Positions 24,494 through 32,836 of a stretch of 64,000 nucleotides of DNA are shown piece by piece. The DNA comes from Candidatus Obscuribacter sp. Its GTDB lineage: Bacteria > Cyanobacteriota > Vampirovibrionia > Obscuribacterales > Obscuribacteraceae. Each line of letters opens with the position of its first letter. Within the stretch, counting starts at the first letter, position 1. The notes beneath the pieces were generated by a model. The model searched no databases, was not told where the DNA came from, and saw nothing but the letters and a program-made list of their open reading frames with translations. The translations under genes and the position numbers were made by a program. The DNA lies in NCBI GenBank assembly GCA_016718315.1, contig JADKDV010000004.1, forward strand, positions 744,001 to 808,000, written 5' to 3'.

Positions 24494-27178
24494 CTACTGG
24501 CTCACCTGTGTGCTTTTGGCGACTTTTGTTGCTTCTTTGCTTTCATCGGGAGCGTCTTCTGGAGGCAGAGATAGAGCATGGGTGATATAACCAGCGCGGC
24601 TTACTCTGGCTTTGCGCTGTGCCTCACAGGCAAAGCCCACCATTTTTTGCCATTCAAATGTGTCTTGTGGCACACTGGCTATGCCAAAACTATAGTCCCA
24701 GTCCGATTGACTATCTTTGAGTTTGCCTAAGGAGCGGGAGCAAATCTCGACAAAGTTTTTGGCAAACATAGCTGCCAGATTGCTGTCGAGACCAGGCATG
24801 ATAAAGGCAAATAGATCGTCTTCGAGATGACCAAACCAATCTATAGATCGTTTTGCTTCGCTGATTTGTTTAATCGTGTTTTGTACTGTGGCTTTGTCGG
24901 CTGCACTGAGATTGCTGTAGAGCGTGGCGTTTTTGCGGACTTCAAAGACCATAAAGCTGAGCGGCCACATCTGAGTGCGTGCTCTTTCAAATTCTCGCTC
25001 CAATAGCCAGACCATAAATTCAAAGCGCAATAGTCCAGAATTACTCTCTGAAAGCGATGTGGTGAAATTTTGTACTTTGTGTTTGTCGTAAGTCCAGGCT
25101 GTTTCCAGTCTGTGCGATAGTTCTTCGTCATCGAGACCGTCATTAGAGACATTGACAGTGCCACTTTGTACCAGCTTGTAGAGTGCGTGAATCCAGTTGC
25201 GCTTGGGCAAGTCGGCTAGATCGACAGCGTTAGTGACGATAGGGTTTTCGCTTAAAGCGATATAGAGCTCCCACATATCGTTATCGAGTTCGATACCTTT
25301 GCGCTCTAATTTTGCCGCTAATTCATCTCTATCAGAGCAAAATCGCTTGGCAAAAAGACCAGAATACATGGTCAATCCCAGTGATTTTAGATATTTGTTT
25401 TCGTCAAAGAGTGTAGCTGCATCCAGCAAAAAAGACTCAAAGCGCAGCTTGATACTGACCATCGGTGCGCGTCTTTCTGGTATGAAGCGGAACCAGCCTT
25501 CTTCTTGCATGACAAAGTCATAGAGTAAATCCATGCCGCTATCTCTGATTGAGACAGCATGGATTGGCTTACCGGCGTCAAAATAGATTGAGATCAAACC
25601 GTCTCTGCCGCTGACCTCAAGTACTCCGGTATTGCCGTTGAGCGAGATAGTCTGCAAGAGACCGAGACTTGGCATTGTTTTGAGGTTGCCCTCAAATATC
25701 AATGTTTCTCTGTGGCGATTTTCTTCGTTAAAGTCTACATCAGAGCCAAGCAGCATCGGTCTGTCATAAGGGTTGTTTGACTGATTGCCCTGGGCACCAC
25801 CAGTGGTGTGATTGTTGGGAGGGATGTTTGTATTACTGGTTTTGCTGTCCGGTTTTGCGGTTTTAAATTCGGAGCCGACAGCGTCGTACTCTGATGGATT
25901 GGCTCGATATTGCTTGGTGTCCTTGTTAAAGTCTGAGCCCGGTTGATTAAAATCCGAGCGGCCAGTTTTAAATTCTGATCCCAGCGCTTTGTACTCGCCG
26001 CCAGCACTTCCCATATCCTGTGGGCTGGCCTGGAGTGGCGATAATAAGAGCTGGTCTATTACCAAACCCGAAAACGTACTGGTACCAAAGCCAGTTGGTC
26101 TCGATTGCAGAGACTTCCACAGGTCTTTGATATGTCTCAAGACTTCGTGGGCATCTGTGGTTTGCAAATTGATGGTTTTGTTTGGCACGCCAAGACCAGC
26201 TGATGGCTCAATAGTAAAAGCCATCTCGCCACTGTCTCTCTGGCACACCACCGATACCATCAAGCTTTGCGATCCCAAAAATCCAAGTGATGTTAGCGAA
26301 AAAACTTTATTTGGTTTTGCCGCAGCCCTTTTCATGATTTCCTGGATATGCTCGATACTGGGAAATGCTTTGATTTTATGCTGGGTTGCTTCGGCTCTAG
26401 ATGCGCTTCTTTGCCGTTTGATTTTTTCGTGTAATAGCTTTTGTTCTTTGGTGAGATTAAATAGCGGCGCTTGATCGATAAACATATCGAGGATTTCGTT
26501 GCGCTCTAAGCCCTGATTATTCGCCACTTTGGCATAGGCTTCAAGGGCGCGCACATAGGCCGCTTTGGCATCAGATGATTTGCCTGCCGAATGAGCAAAA
26601 AACGAAACTAGAGTGGCGACACGACCGACAAGCAGGCTTTCTGGGTTTTTAAGGTGGAGCATCAATCCTTCTAGCTCTGCCATCAGCACCCGGCAACGAG
26701 CCAGCCTGGCTGCGGCTTCTGCCGAGAGACTGGCGTTAGCGCATTGTCTGGCCTTTTGCAGATTGGCAAAAATAGATTCGATGATTAGCTCTGCTGCAAC
26801 TGGGTCAGCACCAATCAAGCCTTTGCGAATTTTGAGAGCCTGGTCAAACAGCTTATCAAGACGCTGTGAGTTTTCTTGTTTGTTGAGCGGACTAAAGGTC
26901 GATTGCTCGATAAACTCATCGGACATGGTAAGAAACAAATGGTCATCGCTTGGGGCAACATGTTTGATGGTTGCCAGTAAGGTCTCGTCCACAGCTTTGT
27001 GATTGCCGCTTAAAGCCAGTGCTTTGATTAAAGAACAAATTACTTGCAATGTTTCGGTGTCAAGTTGTCTATCACCGGGTGTGCTGGCTAGTAAACTTGC
27101 TACTTGTTTGTGAGCATCGCTCAAGCGGTTGTCTTTTACCAACTGCTTAATGCGCTCAGAATCGTCTTTAGTTGACAT
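24494..27178 (-). CDS. DUF4388 protein with a degenerate GGDEF-like C-terminus
   Basis: About 894 residues from ATG 27178; a TTG at 27196 would add six. The N-terminal 260 residues are helical and TPR-like. A disordered linker at about 390-470 contains short Gly/Ser-Glu/Asp-Phe/Tyr units repeated several times (GSEFKT, RSDFNQ, GSDFNK, PSEYDA). A DUF4388 domain lies at about 495-600 (MPSLGLLQTISLNGNTGVLEVS). The last 200 residues follow the GGDEF plan (EREFERARTQMWPLSFMVFEV, later YSFGIASVP and ACEAQRKARVSRAG), but the signature is replaced by HLEDD. Diguanylate cyclase activity is therefore unlikely; nucleotide binding or a scaffold role is possible. DUF4388 proteins are typical of gliding and multicellular bacteria. 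Confidence 0.75.
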   Translation of the reverse strand: MSTKDDSERIKQLVKDNRLSDAHKQVASLLASTPGDRQLDTETLQVICSLIKALALSGNHKAVDETLLATIKHVAPSDDHLFLTMSDEFIEQSTFSPLNKQENSQRLDKLFDQALKIRKGLIGADPVAAELIIESIFANLQKARQCANASLSAEAAARLARCRVLMAELEGLMLHLKNPESLLVGRVATLVSFFAHSAGKSSDAKAAYVRALEAYAKVANNQGLERNEILDMFIDQAPLFNLTKEQKLLHEKIKRQRSASRAEATQHKIKAFPSIEHIQEIMKRAAAKPNKVFSLTSLGFLGSQSLMVSVVCQRDSGEMAFTIEPSAGLGVPNKTINLQTTDAHEVLRHIKDLWKSLQSRPTGFGTSTFSGLVIDQLLLSPLQASPQDMGSAGGEYKALGSEFKTGRSDFNQPGSDFNKDTKQYRANPSEYDAVGSEFKTAKPDSKTSNTNIPPNNHTTGGAQGNQSNNPYDRPMLLGSDVDFNEENRHRETLIFEGNLKTMPSLGLLQTISLNGNTGVLEVSGRDGLISIYFDAGKPIHAVSIRDSGMDLLYDFVMQEEGWFRFIPERRAPMVSIKLRFESFLLDAATLFDENKYLKSLGLTMYSGLFAKRFCSDRDELAAKLERKGIELDNDMWELYIALSENPIVTNAVDLADLPKRNWIHALYKLVQSGTVNVSNDGLDDEELSHRLETAWTYDKHKVQNFTTSLSESNSGLLRFEFMVWLLEREFERARTQMWPLSFMVFEVRKNATLYSNLSAADKATVQNTIKQISEAKRSIDWFGHLEDDLFAFIMPGLDSNLAAMFAKNFVEICSRSLGKLKDSQSDWDYSFGIASVPQDTFEWQKMVGFACEAQRKARVSRAGYITHALSLPPEDAPDESKEATKVAKSTQVSQ

Positions 27179-27268
27179 CAATCCCCGCGGGCACAAAGGA
27201 GCCCATAATAGCGACTATTATTATCTTCCAACTCAGTATCCGCAATTATCAATAAGGTCTAAACTATT

Positions 27269-28726
27269 TTGCCCGTTTTCAATAGTTCGAAGCCTCCACT
27301 TTTAAACTTCATTTTTTGCGCTATCAGTCTAGCCTTACTGGTGCCATTGTGCTCTGGTGTGGCTCCTGTCCAGGCTCTGCCCCTTGATGTCGGTGGAGCA
27401 ACACCTCAAGACGCTTTGCAAGCTGCCCAGAGTGCCATGGACAAAAATAGCAATAGCCGCACTATTGTGGATTTTGCCAGCCTTTGTTTTGCCTATGGCG
27501 ACCGCAATCTTGCCCGTAAATTATTTCAAAAGGCTGTCAATCTTGACCCTCAGGACTGGCGCGCCCATCTGGGTTTGGGTCAATGTCAGGCCTTTGACTA
27601 CAGCCTGATTAGCCGGGATAAAGGAGCTGACTATCCTCGCCGTGAGCTTGAGCTGGCCAAAGAGCAGATCAATCTGGCAGCCATCGTCTCCAGTGGTGTG
27701 TTGGTGCAGACAAGTGTACGTTATGTGGCAATTGGCGATGCTTTTATGGTTTTGCATGATTACAAACAAGCCCTTGCTAATTATCAAATAGCCAAGCGAT
27801 TTGTACCGTCAGGCACAGTCACTGCCTGGCTTTTGACTCATCGTATGGTCAAAACACTACTGGCTCTAGGGCGTCTTGAGCAAGCATTGCCTCTTTGTGA
27901 GCCGCTTTTGACCGGACCAATTGATGATGACGCGTTATTGAGCGACATATTTAAGCGTCTATTGCCGCTCATGCCAGTAAGGGACCTGCGTCAAATCGCT
28001 CCTACTTTGACAGAGCATTTAATTCAAGATGCCAGCCACAGCCCTCAGCTGTTTCTGGATCTGGGCTCGACCCTAGAGGCTCTAAAAGTCGACCAATCGG
28101 CTCTCATTTGTCTTGAGCAGGCTAACCGTATAGCACCCCGAGATACCGGTTGTGCGCTTGCTCTGGCTCGGTTTTACTATACGCGCGGTCAAAAACAAAA
28201 AGCGCTCCAGGTAATCCGCAAAATAGAGCGTCTCAATCTCTCTGGTGAGCCTGGTATCGCGCGCACGCTCAAAGCTAAGCTCTATGTAGCCTGTCTGCAG
28301 TTGATGCAAGACGCTGGCGGCGATCTGGCCAATCAAGTGCGCACAATTGTCCGGCCAACTCCTCCCGGCAACGCTAGTGGACTGGCGCTTACTACCGCCA
28401 ATTTGAGCCAGTGGAAATGTACTTGCAAAATGGTCAGTATGCATATGGTCCTGATGCATAAGACCGGTGTTGACTATGCTCACATACAGTTTGCCGATGA
28501 AGGCATCGGCTCGGTCATATACGATCCCGCCCTGACTGACCCCAGCAAAATCTGGTCTGGTCTGGAAAGCGAAGTAAAGGTTAAAATCTCACCACAGATA
28601 GTAAAAGTCGACAGTTTTGCTGAGCTGGCCAGGGCAATCCTGCAGGTAGAAGCAGCGTCATATGAGCCCAGTGTTGGAATCTATAATTTTGACGCGCCGC
28701 CTCTATCTGCGGTGCCATTGCTTTGA
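27269..28726 (+). CDS. Exported TPR-repeat protein with unknown C-terminal domain
   Basis: A 485-residue protein starting at TTG 27269. The signal peptide is LNFIFCAISLALLVPLCSGVAPVQA (described by its two halves FIFCAISLALLVPL and CSGVAPVQA). TPR-like helices run through residues 40-330 (FASLCFAYGDRNLARKLFQK, LGLGQCQAF, ALARFYYTRGQKQKALQV). The last 130 residues form a separate, probably beta-rich domain (CKMVSMHMVLMHKTGVDYAH) with conserved-looking cysteine and histidine residues. I cannot assign a function. It is divergent from the DUF4388 gene, with about 90 nt between them. Confidence 0.65.
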   Translation: MPVFNSSKPPLLNFIFCAISLALLVPLCSGVAPVQALPLDVGGATPQDALQAAQSAMDKNSNSRTIVDFASLCFAYGDRNLARKLFQKAVNLDPQDWRAHLGLGQCQAFDYSLISRDKGADYPRRELELAKEQINLAAIVSSGVLVQTSVRYVAIGDAFMVLHDYKQALANYQIAKRFVPSGTVTAWLLTHRMVKTLLALGRLEQALPLCEPLLTGPIDDDALLSDIFKRLLPLMPVRDLRQIAPTLTEHLIQDASHSPQLFLDLGSTLEALKVDQSALICLEQANRIAPRDTGCALALARFYYTRGQKQKALQVIRKIERLNLSGEPGIARTLKAKLYVACLQLMQDAGGDLANQVRTIVRPTPPGNASGLALTTANLSQWKCTCKMVSMHMVLMHKTGVDYAHIQFADEGIGSVIYDPALTDPSKIWSGLESEVKVKISPQIVKVDSFAELARAILQVEAASYEPSVGIYNFDAPPLSAVPLL

Positions 28727-28746
28727 CTGCTAGCTAAAAGCCAGTT

Positions 28747-28995
28747 TCAGGCTGATTCTTCCACGCACTGCTCGCATTTGCCTACAAATCGAGAATATTT
28801 GAGGCGCAGCCCTTGTGCGATATCGTGGATTGCACCAAAGCTCGGTTTGCGTTTGCCCTGCTCGAGATTACTGATAAAGACCCGGTCTACGCCGGATTTT
28901 TCGGACAAATCCTTTTGGGACATACCCAGTTGCTTGCGTCTTGAGCTAATCACTTCACCCAAACATTTATACAGATGGTTGTGCTTTTGAGACAT
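28747..28995 (-). CDS. Small XRE-family (Cro/CI-type HTH) regulator
   Basis: An 82-residue protein that is almost entirely one Cro/CI helix-turn-helix: LGEVISSRRKQLGMSQKDLSEKSGVDRVFISNLEQGKRKPSF. The tail has a CxxC pair (KCEQCVEES), which may bind metal or respond to redox state, though this is inference. The start is clear: a GAGGAGGAGG sequence lies 3-12 nt ahead of the ATG on the minus strand. No partner gene (toxin, phage or restriction gene) is adjacent, so it is probably a free-standing regulator. Confidence 0.88.
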   Translation of the reverse strand: MSQKHNHLYKCLGEVISSRRKQLGMSQKDLSEKSGVDRVFISNLEQGKRKPSFGAIHDIAQGLRLKYSRFVGKCEQCVEESA

Positions 28996-29235
28996 ACTCC
29001 TCCTCCTCTTGAACCGTTGGTTTTTGGACTGATAAATGCCCCACTGGTTCCACCATGTTGCATGTAATAAAACGACTACATTGTTGAGCTGGCTAAATTT
29101 GCCCAGATCCTGGTAAATATCTTGGTAAAGGAGCCAAGCAAATAAAATTAAACCTATAGTAAAATTTGGGAACTTGCTGCTCTTTGCTTAGTCAACCGGA
29201 AGTATTAGCAGGCCTTATGGGCCGGGATGTACCCC

Positions 29236-29688
29236 ATGGAACCGGAATCTCCAGACAACGAGCGCCAGCGTAAAATTGATGAAGCGATTGAATCTGGTAA
29301 CCATGAGCTGAGAGAAATGGCTCGGTTGGCCTACAATCGCGGCGATAAAGATCTAGCTCGTAACATCTGGCGCTCGCTTACAGAGTCTCAGAGCAATGAG
29401 CCGGAAGCGGCCGATACTGAGCCGTCGGCTAGTGACGCTGTTCCGTCCGCTGTGGTCTTGGACCCTGACCTGGAAGCTGCGCGCAGAGCTGAAGTAGCCT
29501 CTCAAAAAGCCAGATTTGGTGATAATCCGCCGGCCGTTTACGCCAGTATTGAGCCTGCCAACGAGCAAGATAGCGGTGAGACCGGTATTGCTGATGCTGT
29601 AACAGGCTCAGATGCCGTAACAGGCATAGACTCAATCAGTGGCAGCGAGATAATCAATCCCGCCAAGCCTGGCTCCGATTTGATTTAG
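29236..29688 (+). CDS. Unknown acidic small protein
   Basis: A protein of 150 residues from ATG 29236, or 153 from ATG 29227. GGGA about 8 nt before the second ATG favours 29236. The N-terminal 55 residues form a helical repeat-like unit (AIESGNHELREMARLAYNRGDKDLARNIWRSL) resembling half of a TPR or Sel1 unit. The remainder is acidic, Ser/Ala/Asp-rich and probably disordered, with a GSDAVTGIDSISGSE repeat near the end. There is no signal peptide. It lies 163 nt upstream of the kynurenine operon but is not obviously part of it. Confidence 0.55.
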   Translation: MEPESPDNERQRKIDEAIESGNHELREMARLAYNRGDKDLARNIWRSLTESQSNEPEAADTEPSASDAVPSAVVLDPDLEAARRAEVASQKARFGDNPPAVYASIEPANEQDSGETGIADAVTGSDAVTGIDSISGSEIINPAKPGSDLI

Positions 29689-29851
29689 CCAGATAATCAG
29701 AGCTATTACAAACGATCTCTATATAGATATAAAGCTTATCTGATTTATGCTCTCTTACCAGGCAAAATCGGTAGACTTAGACCGTTAACAGGGCATCTGG
29801 CGTACAAAATGTCAGATTGCTCAGTGGGTCAATTTTATCTGAGAGGACATT

Positions 29852-30367
29852 GTGGGACGCCTTTCAACTTTAAACTTTCAAAAGTGGATTGATGACAATC
29901 GCCATCTGCTAAAGCCTCCGGTGGGCAACAAACTTATTTGGGAAGACCGCGAATTTATTGTCATGGTGGTGGGCGGACCCAATAGCCGTACTGACTACCA
30001 CGTCAATGGCGGTGAAGAGTTCTTTTATCAAGTTGAAGGCAATATGGTCCTCAAGGTCTTTGATGAAGGCAAGCTCCAGGATGTGCCAATCAACCAGGGT
30101 GAAATCTTTCTTTTGCCCGCCAATGTGCCACACTCGCCTCAAAGACCGGCTGGCTCAGTTGGTCTTGTTATCGAAAAGAAACGCGAGGAAGGTGAACTCG
30201 ATGGTTTTGTCTGGTACTGCCAGAATTGCGGCGAAAAACTCTACGATGAGTTTTTTAAATTGACCAATATCGTTACTGATTTTCCGCCAATATTTGAGCG
30301 CTTTTACGCCAGTGAGGCCAATACCACCTGCAAAAAGTGCGGTACACGTATGGTCAAACCGGGCTAG
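29852..30367 (+). CDS. nbaC: 3-hydroxyanthranilate 3,4-dioxygenase
   Basis: A 171-residue cupin dioxygenase that opens the ring of 3-hydroxyanthranilate to 2-amino-3-carboxymuconate semialdehyde (ACMS). Expected residues are present: R46, iron ligands H50, E56 and H94, and R98 (one position before the numbering of the structurally studied bacterial enzyme). The C-terminal rubredoxin-like site of bacterial forms is also there (CQNC and CKKC). GTG at 29852 is the start, with GAGAGGA 5 nt upstream. It is the first gene of a tight four-gene operon for kynurenine breakdown. Confidence 0.93.
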   Translation: MGRLSTLNFQKWIDDNRHLLKPPVGNKLIWEDREFIVMVVGGPNSRTDYHVNGGEEFFYQVEGNMVLKVFDEGKLQDVPINQGEIFLLPANVPHSPQRPAGSVGLVIEKKREEGELDGFVWYCQNCGEKLYDEFFKLTNIVTDFPPIFERFYASEANTTCKKCGTRMVKPG

Positions 30368-30380
30368 GCTTATTGGCTAA

Positions 30381-31517
30381 ATGCGCAAAATAGACATCCA
30401 TACTCACATACTGCCTCGCGATCTCCCTGATTGGCAATCCAAATTTGGCTATGGCGGTTTTATCCAGTTAGACCATCACAAGCCTTGTTGCGCGCGTATG
30501 ATCCGTGACGATGGCAAATTTTTTAGAGATGTCGAGGCTAATCTTTGGGATGCTGATGCGCGCATAATAGATCTCGATGAGACTGATGTTAAACAGCAGG
30601 TGCTCTCTACTGTACCTGTGATGTTTAGCTACTGGGCTAAGGCCAAAGACTGCTATGACTTGTCACGCTTTTTAAACGACCATATGGCGACAGTGGTGCA
30701 AGCGCATCCACACCGCTTTTATGGACTGGGCACAATCCCTATGCAGGACACTGATCTGGCTGTCAAAGAGCTTACGCGCTGTGTTAAAGAGTTGGGTCTG
30801 AGTGGTGTGCAGATTGGCTCCCATGTGGAGCAATACAATCTCTCAGATGAGAGGCTCTTCCCCGTATTTGAGGCCGCTCAAGAGCTTGGCGCCGCTATAT
30901 TTGTCCATCCCTGGTCTATGATGGGCGAAGAAAAAATGACCAAATACTGGCTGCCATGGCTGGTTGGCATGCCCGCTGAGGTTTCGCTGGCGATTTGTTC
31001 GATGATCTTTGGCGGTGTCTTTGAGCGTCTACCGGCCTTACGTGTTGCCTTTGCCCATGGTGGCGGATCTTTTCCCCTCACTCTTGGTCGTATTACTCAT
31101 GGATATGAGGCCAGACCTGACCTTTGTGCTATCGACAATGCCCATAGTCCAGCTGAATACATCGGCCGCTTTTTTGTCGACAGTCTGGTGCATGATCCGC
31201 GAGCCTTCAAATACATTCTTGAGTTGTTTGGTCCTGATCATATCTGTATCGGCAGCGATTATCCCTTTCCACTGGGCGAAGCCAGACCTGGTGCGATGCT
31301 AGAGTCTATGCATCTGGCTCAAGATGTAAAACAAAAACTCTTTTACGGTAGTGCCCTCAAATGGCTCGGACTGACCGAAGATGAAGGCACAGTGCTGCAA
31401 GTCTCTAGTGGGCAGAGCAAAAACAATCAAAATCAAAGCGCTAACCAATTAGATGACCAATTAAATAATCAAATCGCCGAATCAGTCGAAGATAGAATCT
31501 GGAGCAATGAACAATGA
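30381..31517 (+). CDS. nbaD: 2-amino-3-carboxymuconate-6-semialdehyde decarboxylase (ACMSD)
   Basis: A 378-residue amidohydrolase-superfamily decarboxylase that removes CO2 from ACMS to give 2-aminomuconate semialdehyde, diverting it from quinolinate and NAD. The zinc site HxH is in KIDIHTHILP. Later metal or substrate motifs are FVHPWSMMG, FAHGGGSFP and GSDYPFPLGE, all typical of ACMSD. The last 35 residues are a Gln/Asn-rich tail (NNQNQSANQLDDQLNNQ) that the family normally lacks. The gene begins 13 nt after the dioxygenase stop and overlaps kynU by 4 nt (ATGA). Confidence 0.92.
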   Translation: MRKIDIHTHILPRDLPDWQSKFGYGGFIQLDHHKPCCARMIRDDGKFFRDVEANLWDADARIIDLDETDVKQQVLSTVPVMFSYWAKAKDCYDLSRFLNDHMATVVQAHPHRFYGLGTIPMQDTDLAVKELTRCVKELGLSGVQIGSHVEQYNLSDERLFPVFEAAQELGAAIFVHPWSMMGEEKMTKYWLPWLVGMPAEVSLAICSMIFGGVFERLPALRVAFAHGGGSFPLTLGRITHGYEARPDLCAIDNAHSPAEYIGRFFVDSLVHDPRAFKYILELFGPDHICIGSDYPFPLGEARPGAMLESMHLAQDVKQKLFYGSALKWLGLTEDEGTVLQVSSGQSKNNQNQSANQLDDQLNNQIAESVEDRIWSNEQ

Positions 31518-32836
31518 CCCAAGCCGAAGTCCTGAAGCCATCATTTAGTTTTGAGTCGAGTCTTGAATTTGCTCGCTCGATGGATGCCAAAGACGAGCTT
31601 AGAAGTTTTAGAGACGAATTTATTTTGCCTCGTGATTTGGGTGCTGCTGATGGTCAGGGTTGCGTCTATTTGACTGGTAACAGTCTTGGCTTGCAGCCAG
31701 TTAAAGCGCGTGAGTATATCAATGCTGAGCTTGATGACTGGGCTAAGCTGGGCGTTGAAGGGCATTTCCATGCAAGGCATCCCTGGTTGCCTTATCACGA
31801 ATTTCTCACTGATATGTCAGCAAAAGTTGTTGGTGCCTTGCCTTCAGAAGTTGTGGTGATGAATACTCTGACGGTAAACCTGCATCTGATGATGGTTTCG
31901 TTTTACAGACCGAGTGGCAAAAGACGCAAAATTGTCATCGAAAAAGGTGCTTTTCCTTCTGACCAGTATGCTGTCGCTTCTCAATTAAAATTTCATGGAG
32001 CCAGTCCCGACGAGGATCTCCTGGAGTTTACAGCGCGCCCTGGTGAGGATACTCTCAGACTCGAAGACATGCTTGCCTTGCTCGATAAGCATAAAGACGA
32101 GATTGCTTTAGTTGTCCTGGGTAATGTGAACTATCTCACTGGTCAGGCTTTTGATGTGCCAGCGCTTGTGTCTAAGAGCCACGCTATTGGTGCCAAGTTT
32201 GGTCTCAATCTAGCTCATGGAGCGGGCAACTTGCTGCTCAAATTGCATGACTGGCAAGTCGACTTTGCTGTCTGGTGCTCTTACAAATATCTCAACGCCG
32301 GTCCTGGTGGCCTGGCTGGTTGCTTTGTGCATGAGATGCATGGCAAAGACTTTGAGCTGCCACGCTTTGCTGGCTGGTGGGGTCATAACAAAGAGAGCCG
32401 CTTTAAGATGCCGGATCGCTTTGACCCTATGCCCGGTGCCGAAGGCTGGCAGCTATCTAATCCGCCGATTTTTCAACTGGCTGCACTGCGTGCCTCGCTG
32501 GAGCTTTTTGAGAGAGCGACTATGGTTAAACTGAGAGCTAAAGGCGACGTTTTGACGAGTTATCTAGAGTATCTTTTGCGTCTTATCAACGAAGAAGTCA
32601 AAGCTGATTCGATCTCGATTATTACGCCTGCCAGTCCCTCTGAGCGTGGCTCCCAGCTTAGTCTCAGGTTTAAGGGCGGGAAGAACATCCTTGAGATGTT
32701 TAAGGCTCAAGGTGTAGTTTGCGACTTTAGAGAGCCCGATATTATTCGTGCTACTCCTGCACCACTCTATAACTCCTACGAAGACGTCTACCGCTTTGCA
32801 CAAATAGTCAGAGGCTTTGCCGCGGAGGGCAAATAA
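31514..32836 (+). CDS. kynU: Kynureninase
   Basis: A 440-residue PLP-dependent fold-type-I hydrolase that cleaves kynurenine or 3-hydroxykynurenine to (3-hydroxy)anthranilate and alanine. Motifs are VYLTGNSLGLQPVKAREY near the N-terminus, VVMNTLTVNLHLMM, NLAHGAGN, and the PLP lysine in WCSYKYLNAGPGG (about K258), followed by AGWWGHN and AEGWQLSNPPI. The length matches kynureninases. The start overlaps the ACMSD stop in an ATGA arrangement, and the stop is directly followed by the ATG of kmo. Co-location with a 3-hydroxyanthranilate dioxygenase suggests 3-hydroxykynurenine is the natural substrate. Confidence 0.95.
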   Translation: MTQAEVLKPSFSFESSLEFARSMDAKDELRSFRDEFILPRDLGAADGQGCVYLTGNSLGLQPVKAREYINAELDDWAKLGVEGHFHARHPWLPYHEFLTDMSAKVVGALPSEVVVMNTLTVNLHLMMVSFYRPSGKRRKIVIEKGAFPSDQYAVASQLKFHGASPDEDLLEFTARPGEDTLRLEDMLALLDKHKDEIALVVLGNVNYLTGQAFDVPALVSKSHAIGAKFGLNLAHGAGNLLLKLHDWQVDFAVWCSYKYLNAGPGGLAGCFVHEMHGKDFELPRFAGWWGHNKESRFKMPDRFDPMPGAEGWQLSNPPIFQLAALRASLELFERATMVKLRAKGDVLTSYLEYLLRLINEEVKADSISIITPASPSERGSQLSLRFKGGKNILEMFKAQGVVCDFREPDIIRATPAPLYNSYEDVYRFAQIVRGFAAEGK

